Positions 61,826 to 64,000 of a stretch of 64,000 bases of DNA are shown in pieces. The translations under genes and the position numbers were made by a program. How positions within the stretch are numbered: the first letter of the stretch is position 1; every line of letters starts with the position of its first letter. Below the pieces are notes generated by a model, which worked only from the letters and a program-made list of their open reading frames with translations, made no database searches and was not told where the DNA came from. The stretch spans positions 88,546,520-88,610,519 of the forward strand of contig NC_058339.1 in assembly GCF_905475395.1 (NCBI RefSeq). The letters run 5' to 3'. The stretch comes from Chrysoperla carnea (lineage: Eukaryota > Arthropoda > Insecta > Neuroptera > Chrysopidae).

Positions 61826-62150
61826 ATTGCGACCATAGTATAAAAGACGGTTATAAGGTCAATCTTCACCCATCTGATAGCCAGTTGAGACATAATTTTT
61901 ATTATATTTTATTGATTTTCAACCCTTCTATCATACATTTTTTTATCGAAAAATGTTCATGGCCATTTATAATTAAATTAATTTATTTTAGATATTAAAT
62001 TATCCTTTTTCTGATACCAATTTCGATCGATTAACAGATCAGTGTAGATCTCCATACCATATGAACAGGTATGTCAATATAGACAACTACATTGATCTGT
62101 TAATCAATTGAAATTGGTATCAGAAGAAAGATGATTATACTATGGTGCAA
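61826..62150. mobile_element. Foldback MITE with strong central hairpin
   Basis: Outer ends share CCATAGTATA in inverted orientation (61,835 and 62,140). Inside, 62,011-62,047 (CTGATACCAATTTCGATCGA and on) pairs with 62,087-62,123 with only about 3 mismatches in 37. The left half matches a fragment at 38,150-38,280. Confidence 0.65.
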
Positions 62151-64000
62151 ACTTGACCCAAAAAATACGAAAATTGAAAATATGGAGCCTTATAATTTGG
62201 AGAAATTTTCGGCGAAATCGTGAGTCAATAAATAAAATGTATTTATGTGTTTTTTGAGTCATGTTTTTTTGCTCTATATTTACATATTAATACTTTTGTA
62301 ACACTCTGTAAACGTGACTTAAACCAATAACGCCTTTTTAGTGTTGATTTAAACAAGACTATAATATACACAGAGATCCCAACTCAATCGTACACATATT
62401 TATTTTATAATTTAAAATGTAACAAAACTTCTGAATAACTGCTTGCATATTATAATAAAAATATGTCGCCCCCTTAATTCCAGTAACACTCACTCACTCA
62501 CTCAAAGAACACATATTTTTTGCATTTACATATTTTCTTTTTCAAGTTTATTTTTAGGTATTTTTTAACATGTGTTTGTATGTTTGCATAATGAAAGAAG
62601 AATGATTATTTTAATTTTTATATTTATTTAATTTTGTTAGGTCATTAATACTGAAAAAAATGAGTCCTCTTTGTTACTGAGCCTTCACAACTAACATAAT
62701 TAATTGTCCAAAGCTGTTTATATATTGCAGTATTTTGATTTTATGAGAAAATGTTTCAAACAAAAGTTATCTGTATTTAAAGATGGAATATATTTTACTG
62801 CGTGGTCAACTAGAATCGGATTCATTCCCTGATCGACTATTTTCTGCAGTCTTAAAAAGCATAGAACAAAATAAAAAAATGTTGAACCAGACTTAAAAAT
62901 TTACTTAAAATTGATGTGTGCATTCCGAGATCCGATTAAAAATCCGTTTTTCCGAGTCTGTTCGAAAATTATCGGAGATCGATTAGTTTAGGAGTTGCAA
63001 GTGATAATAAAATGTTAAAGGTATATTGTATATTATTTTGTCAGAAAACAAACCATTGTCCGTATTTTAGCAGTTTTTGTCAATGGAAAATATACAAATT
63101 GATATCGTGAGGCTCAAAAAAAAGATTGAAGAATTTGACGGAAGCTTTGCTAAAACCAATTTGGCCAAATCCTTTAGTCTAATCCGTTTTATTTACCGCT
63201 TTTAGGACAGGGAATTTCTTAAGGTTTCGAATTTTAAGTAGGTCGTTCATACTCGGTGGCGGTGATAAGAAATCACACAGAATGGTTGATGAACAACAAA
63301 TGATGATTAAAAATACACAAACATAAGATTTCTTTCTTATAACAAATATCAGAAGATAAAAATGATAATAAAAAGTAAAGAAAAATAAGAGGGTCACCCG
63401 GTCATTGCACCAAACAAACATTAACATTACCAACTACATAATACACAGTGTACTGTACTAATGTCTATCTGTTCGTCTCACGTCTGTCCATTCAAACACA
63501 TTCACCAAGTGTGGATCGTAGTGATCTTAGTCACTTACTTCATTTCTCTTATATTTATCAAAGATACCGGTACATACATTATATTCTGTGTATATTAAGA
63601 GTCAAATCGAGATAAATACTCACTTCTGGACCAAAAAATTGGGTTTTAATTTTTGCAACGTAGCTCGTTCGAAGTTTTTCATTGTCTCATCTCATAAACT
63701 TTGGTCGTATGAAAGACTAGAATGTCTCATTTCCTCATACAAATTATGTTTACAAGTTTGTAGGTATTCCCTTTTCGTACTAAATTTCATGAATTTTCTT
63801 GAAACAAACGTTTTACCGTTTACGAAGATTTTAAATTTAAAACGTTTGACGTAAACTATTGAAAATGGTATAGAGAATGAATTTAGTATTTGTTTTAGAA
63901 ATATTATCAATTGAATTATAGGTAATCATCAAACTTTACAAATTTTTCTATACATATAACGGTACTTTGATGTTAACGTCTTCTGAAGTTCTAACTTATA
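62151..64000. other. AT-rich DNA, no feature recognised
   Basis: A short CACTCACTCACTCACTCA run is near 62,487. No exon matching the fax N-terminus was found on the minus strand. The frames at 63,179-63,910 overlap on both strands and look random. Confidence 0.35.

Overview
The window is nuclear DNA from an animal, most likely an insect. It is very AT-rich, its genes have short GT-AG introns, and most of it is dispersed mobile-element debris. The two best diagnostic genes are a homologue of Drosophila failed axon connections (fax) and a sterol O-acyltransferase. I see no prokaryotic gene organisation, no rRNA, no functional tRNA and no CRISPR array. The species cannot be fixed from the sequence alone.

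Layout. 1-12,000: no protein gene recognised. It holds a foldback element, tRNA-derived SINEs, a 1.4-kb terminal-inverted-repeat (TIR) element and several TTAA-flanked MITEs. A short GC-richer stretch near 9.0-9.3 kb could be a promoter. 12,005-15,469 (+): seven exons of a sterol O-acyltransferase, complete except possibly the extreme 5' end. 15,470-33,300: repeats and AT-rich DNA, including a 966-bp hAT deletion derivative with an exact 8-bp target-site duplication. 33,330-34,132 (-): a four-exon CENP-S/MHF1 histone-fold gene. 35,397-36,296 (+): a three-exon ZCCHC10 gene with a CCHC knuckle and a 26-serine tract. 38,693-39,142 (+): an unrecognised 149-aa ORF with four decapeptide repeats. 40,756-40,982 (-): an isolated coding-looking exon I cannot assign. 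44,223-48,437 (-): the last four exons of fax; the 5' exon or exons are not visible and are probably beyond 64,000. 48,500-64,000: AT-rich DNA, probably the fax 5' intron, with an unusually large foldback element near 58.3-59.0 kb.

The genes do not form a pathway. They are independent housekeeping or neural genes: sterol esterification at the ER, centromere and Fanconi-type DNA repair, a nuclear Ser-rich zinc-knuckle protein, and an Abl-linked axon protein. CENP-S and ZCCHC10 point away from each other with start codons 1.26 kb apart. I found no convincing new multi-gene system. The most distinctive content is the set of young or structurally clear mobile elements and two unassigned coding candidates.
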